A model generated the notes under the pieces. That model worked only from the letters and a program-made list of their open reading frames with translations, was not told the origin of the DNA and did no database searches. A program made the position numbers and the translations under genes. A DNA stretch of 8,337 nucleotides, taken from assembly GCA_024639625.1 (NCBI GenBank), contig JAHEIA010000114.1, positions 1-8,337 of the forward strand. The letters are read 5' to 3'. The DNA is from Chromatiales bacterium. GTDB lineage: Bacteria; Pseudomonadota; Gammaproteobacteria; Chromatiales; Chromatiaceae. Below, one piece after another: positions 6,565 through 8,337 of this stretch (the first letter of the stretch is position 1; every line of letters starts with the position of its first letter).

Positions 6565-6593
6565 ATTCTGCGGAAAAAAGCGGGCTAGAACAA
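6565..6593 (-). promoter_or_regulatory. Possible promoter of the transporter-ratA-rnfH cluster
   Basis: On the minus strand TTGTTC (6588-6593; 3 of 6) and CAGAAT (6565-6570; 4 of 6) are separated by 17 bases. Transcription would start near 6558 and give a leader of about 110 bases containing a GC-rich inverted repeat (GGCGCCG at 6513-6519 with CGGCGCC at 6556-6562) and the palindrome at 6469-6482. Weak motif evidence; the spacing and position are right. Confidence 0.3.
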
Positions 6594-6633
6594 GAAACCC
6601 GGGGCAATGCTGGTGCACCCATCGGCGCTCGCA

Positions 6634-6639
6634 TACAAT
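6634..6639 (+). promoter_or_regulatory. Predicted -10 box of smpB
   Basis: TACAAT matches the -10 consensus at 5 of 6 positions and ends seven bases before the smpB ATG at 6647. The -35 candidate at 6611-6616 (TGGTGC) is poor. If this -10 is used, transcription would start at or next to the start codon and the mRNA would be leaderless. A more distant promoter cannot be excluded. Confidence 0.4.
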
Positions 6640-6646
6640 GCGCGCC

Positions 6647-7129
6647 ATGGCGAAGAAGGCAAAGAAGAAAACCGGCCACGGCGGCGCGACCATCGCGCTC
6701 AACAAGAAGGCCGGGCACGACTACTTCATCGAGGAGCGTTTCGAGGCGGGGATCGCGCTCGAGGGTTGGGAGGTCAAAAGCCTGCGTGCCGGGCGTCTGC
6801 AGCTCAAAGAGAGCTACGTTGTAATCAAGAGTGGAGAGGCCTTTCTGCTCGGCGCCCACATCTCGGCGCTGGCCGCCGCCTCGACCCACGTCCACCCGGA
6901 CCCTACCCGCACCCGCAAACTGCTGCTGCACCGCAACGAGCTCAGCCGGCTGATCGGCGCCGTGGAACGCCGCGGCTATACCCTGGTGCCGACCGCCATG
7001 TATTGGAAACGCGGCCGCGCCAAACTCGAGATCGGCCTCGCCAAGGGCAAAAAGCTCTACGACAAGCGGGCGACCGAAAAAGATCGCGATTGGCAGCGCA
7101 GCAAGCAACGAATCCTCAAGGAAATCTGA
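6647..7129 (+). CDS. smpB: SsrA-binding protein SmpB
   Basis: SmpB binds the tRNA-like end of tmRNA and delivers it to ribosomes stalled on mRNAs lacking a stop codon (trans-translation). From the ATG at 6647 the product is 160 residues, the same as E. coli SmpB. A second ATG three codons earlier (6638) lies inside the likely -10 box, so I prefer 6647. The OB-fold core is highly conserved: [19 protein letters not shown] around 15-33, [13 protein letters not shown] around 37-50, [10 protein letters not shown], and [18 protein letters not shown], then [23 protein letters not shown]. The basic C-terminal tail ([22 protein letters not shown] in the usual place, here given in outline) enters the empty mRNA channel in characterised SmpB proteins. 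No Shine-Dalgarno sequence precedes the start. The RNA partner ssrA follows after 68 bases. Confidence 0.96.
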   Translation: MAKKAKKKTGHGGATIALNKKAGHDYFIEERFEAGIALEGWEVKSLRAGRLQLKESYVVIKSGEAFLLGAHISALAAASTHVHPDPTRTRKLLLHRNELSRLIGAVERRGYTLVPTAMYWKRGRAKLEIGLAKGKKLYDKRATEKDRDWQRSKQRILKEI

Positions 7130-7184
7130 GCGCGGGGCAAAATCTGGTCCTTGCCAGGGAACCCGATGGCCAATAAACTGTCTT

Positions 7185-7190
7185 AATAAT
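7185..7190 (+). promoter_or_regulatory. Likely -10 box of ssrA
   Basis: AATAAT (5 of 6 to TATAAT) ends seven bases before the predicted first base of tmRNA at 7198, the correct distance for a start there. No convincing -35 is present at 16-18 bases upstream; a TTGCCA at 7151-7156 is too distant (28-base spacer). Read-through from smpB is also possible. Confidence 0.45.
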
Positions 7191-7197
7191 AGCTAAA

Positions 7198-7552
7198 GGG
7201 GGCGACCTGGCTTCGACGTGGGTTGCGAAACCTGAGGTGCATGCCGAGGGGCAGATGACCTCGTTAATCCAGCTGCAAACTTATAGTTGCCAACGACGAC
7301 AACTACGCTCTGGCTGCTTAGGCAGCTAGCCTCTGACTGATTCCCGCCTGTGGGGTCAGGTTACAGGGGTCGATATACGCAGGATCGCGGCGACGGGAGT
7401 CCGGACCGAAGCCGTTAAAACCCTACGGAATCGCCGACTGATAGCCCTGCCGATCGGGCTGCGGAAGGCTAAATATAATAGATGCGGCTAAGCATGTAGG
7501 ACCAAAGGCAGAGGACTTGCGGACGCGGGTTCGATTCCCGCCGCCTCCACCA
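7198..7552 (+). ncRNA. ssrA: Transfer-messenger RNA (tmRNA, ssrA)
   Basis: tmRNA acts as alanyl-tRNA and then as mRNA to release stalled ribosomes and tag the nascent chain for proteolysis. The ends are set by the acceptor stem: GGGGGCG at 7198-7204 pairs with CGCCTCC at 7542-7548 (one G-U pair), followed by encoded ACCA at 7549-7552. The T arm is GCGGG-TTCGATT-CCCGC at 7525-7541. Conserved blocks near the 5' end (GGCTTCGACGTGGGTTGCGAAACC region) and 3' end (TAAGCATGTAGGACC region) match other tmRNAs, as does the GAGG/CCTC pairing of the first pseudoknot around 7245-7265. Length is 355 nt against 363 in E. coli. One-piece type. It stands just downstream of smpB, its protein partner. The 3' end is a known hot spot for phage and island integration, and the sequence changes character immediately after it. 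Confidence 0.97.
7289..7321 (+). other. tmRNA tag-peptide reading frame (ANDDNYALAA)
   Basis: Inside ssrA the resume codon GCC at 7289 begins a ten-codon frame ANDDNYALAA ending at TAG (7319-7321). With the alanine brought by the tRNA part the tag is AANDDNYALAA. It differs from the E. coli tag only by Asp for Glu, and ends in the LAA recognised by ClpXP and ClpAP; the same tag is known from Pseudomonas. The TATAGTTGCC context upstream resembles the UAGUC-type signal that sets the frame. Confidence 0.93.
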
Positions 7553-7563
7553 ATTTTCGTTAT

Positions 7564-7592
7564 TTTTCATAGTGCTACACTGTTTGTATAAA
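7564..7592 (+). promoter_or_regulatory. Promoter-like sequence downstream of ssrA
   Basis: TTTTCA (4 of 6 to the -35) and TATAAA (5 of 6 to the -10) are separated by exactly 17 bases. It lies 12 bases beyond the tmRNA CCA end and points into the region with no called gene. AT-rich sequence gives such matches by chance, so confidence is modest. Confidence 0.3.
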
Positions 7593-7617
7593 GCATTACT
7601 TTAAGTTAAAAGCCGCT

Positions 7618-7648
7618 GGGTGTGATTCTGCATGCGGGAATCACACTC
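7618..7648. repeat. Strong inverted repeat (hairpin) after ssrA
   Basis: GTGTGATTC (7620-7628) and GAATCACAC (7638-7646) are perfect inverted repeats around a nine-base centre; the stem extends by a G-U and a G-C pair to 7618-7648. There is no T-tract on either side, so it is not a textbook intrinsic terminator, although it could end ssrA transcripts. Protein-binding site or element end are alternatives. Confidence 0.6.
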
Positions 7649-7781
7649 CGCCGCTCCAAGCGTCTGAAATCCTGGCTTTATTCGCCGCTCATCACCCTCT
7701 CCTGCTTTTCCGAATTCATCGCAGCCTCTCTCGGCACATTACCCCGCTCGCCGGTGAACATTGTCCCAGCCGCAGCGAAAT

Positions 7782-7828
7782 GGGGGTACAAACGGGGGTA
7801 TGAAATGAGCATCGCTGAAAATACCCCC
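7782..7828. repeat. GGGGGTA direct repeats with an inverted third copy
   Basis: GGGGGTA occurs at 7782-7788 and again at 7794-7800, twelve bases apart, and TACCCCC occurs at 7822-7828. The second and third copies extend to GGGGGTAT / ATACCCCC, an 8-bp inverted repeat with a 19-base centre. In my recollection, tandem GGGGGTA motifs often stand just ahead of tyrosine-integrase genes next to tRNA or ssrA loci; here an ATG at 7805 follows, but the frame behind it is not recognisably an integrase. Confidence 0.45.
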
Positions 7829-7979
7829 TGGACACCCCGAATCCATCGGAAAGTCCTTCGCCTATCAACGAAAACATTGTTGAATAAAGGCTACATAAGG
7901 CCGGACCTGAAAGGCTCGAGTTTCTGCGATAACCCGTACCGAATAAAGACCCCGATGCTGTCAGCACCTTGCGATCGGT

Positions 7980-8337
7980 TCAGACCAGACGCTCCAGCTC
8001 CCACTGCAACTGCCTTGGCCTTGGCGGACTGTCGGCAGATCTCGTCCACTTTGTGAAAGTCCAACACCCGGATGTCGGTCAACGGCGAACGGAGGTAGAT
8101 ATCAGGTCGACTCTGCTCGAGCTTCTCGCTGAGAATCGTCTGTTGCATGATCTGAAAGGCATTAAAGACGGACTCGAACAGAGACGCGGTAAAACCCAAA
8201 CGCACGTCCGCACTCGTCACCGCGAATGGTGCCGATGCCAGACCGCTATCGACCTGGTTCGTCCTCGGTGCCCGTGTCGCGGAGCAGCAGGTATCCACCT
8301 TCAATCTGAACGTCAGGATCGCCGATGGCAGCAAACC
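7980..8337 (-). pseudogene. Patatin-like (RssA-type) phospholipase, frameshifted C-terminal fragment, open at right edge
   Basis: On the minus strand, the frame read from the right edge contains LFESVFNAFQIMQQTILSEK, then RPDIYLRSPLTDIRVLDFHK followed by VDEI. This closely follows the C-terminal region of RssA/YchK-type patatin proteins, where a PPDILIQP segment is followed by LDFHRA. Around 8015-8022 the family-like sequence switches frame: the first frame runs on to 7891 in poor sequence, whereas the neighbouring frame gives RQLQWELERLV and a TGA at 7980-7982, a typical end for this family. Upstream, above about 8230, it is unclear which frame is original (another frame reads IEGGYLLLRDTG and ends in TAG), and the catalytic GxSxG motif would lie outside the window. 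I therefore call it a broken gene, probably inactive. A sequencing error could also explain the shift. Its lipase activity cannot be judged. Confidence 0.5.

Larger units (their letters stand above)
7553..7979. other. Stretch without a convincing gene, downstream of ssrA
   Basis: No recognisable gene here. The first 70 bases are AT-rich, in contrast to the rest of the window, and include a promoter-like pair TTTTCA (7564-7569) and TATAAA (7587-7592) spaced by 17. Then come a strong inverted repeat (7618-7648) and the GGGGGTA cluster (7782-7828). A plus-strand open frame from 7622 or 7805 to 8056 (83 residues from the ATG at 7805, starting MSIAENTPWTPRIHRK) overlaps the antisense patatin-like fragment, has no SD sequence and resembles no family I know, so I do not call it. 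The stretch may be the left end of an integrated element. Confidence 0.5.

Noticed and set aside
6446..7108. Long in-frame extension of the transporter to 679 residues
   Set aside because: The extension is antisense to smpB and its content is not family-like; the ATG at 6445 with AAAGGA upstream gives the normal NSS N-terminus.
7622..8056. Plus-strand open frame of 144 residues downstream of ssrA
   Set aside because: No ribosome-binding site, no recognisable family, and its 3' part is antisense to the patatin-like sequence; probably chance.
8156..8337. Plus-strand open frame at the right edge (includes STWFVLGARVAEQQVSTF)
   Set aside because: Residue composition looks protein-like but there is no start codon with a ribosome-binding site, and the left part is antisense to the patatin fragment; cannot be decided without sequence to the right.
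1..8337. CRISPR array, rRNA, ordinary tRNA or transposase
   Set aside because: No regularly spaced repeats, no rRNA-like sequence, no cloverleaf outside the tmRNA ends and no transposase-like frame were found.

Overview
The window is about 8.3 kb of high-GC DNA carrying a conserved gammaproteobacterial housekeeping neighbourhood. In order it holds hrcA (5' half, minus strand), nadK and recN (plus), fur (minus), bamE (plus), rnfH and ratA with a sodium:neurotransmitter-symporter-family transporter (all minus), smpB (plus) and ssrA/tmRNA (plus). The bamE/rnfH/ratA/smpB/ssrA grouping is as in E. coli. The presence of hrcA with a CIRCE operator, which enterobacteria lack, together with nadK-recN next to it, points to a non-enteric gammaproteobacterium. 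A Chromatiales or Ectothiorhodospiraceae-like host is a guess from gene order and the sodium-coupled transporter, not a demonstrated assignment.

Left part (1-738): hrcA runs off the left edge. Its upstream region holds a near-consensus CIRCE inverted repeat just downstream of a plausible promoter, so HrcA probably represses itself. A GC-rich hairpin with a T-tract on the minus strand lies between this promoter and the divergent nadK promoter region. Middle part (739-4671): nadK and recN form a short operon. recN converges on fur and the two stop codons overlap. fur and bamE diverge from a short shared region. bamE converges on rnfH.

Right-centre part (4330-7552): transporter, ratA and rnfH form a tight minus-strand cluster (3-nt gap, then an 11-nt overlap). 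It diverges from smpB, which is followed after 68 nt by the complete tmRNA gene. SmpB and tmRNA together make the trans-translation system that rescues stalled ribosomes, with an encoded tag of ANDDNYALAA after the tRNA-borne alanine.

Right end (7553-8337): beyond the CCA end of ssrA, which is a classical integration site, the DNA becomes AT-richer and loses clear coding. It contains a strong inverted repeat, a GGGGGTA direct/inverted repeat cluster, and a degraded C-terminal piece of a patatin-like (RssA-type) phospholipase in more than one frame. This looks like accessory or decayed DNA, but no integrase gene or matching second att copy is visible.

I do not see a convincing undescribed system. 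The most useful leads are the transporter inserted between smpB and ratA, the possibly leaderless smpB, and the accessory segment downstream of ssrA.
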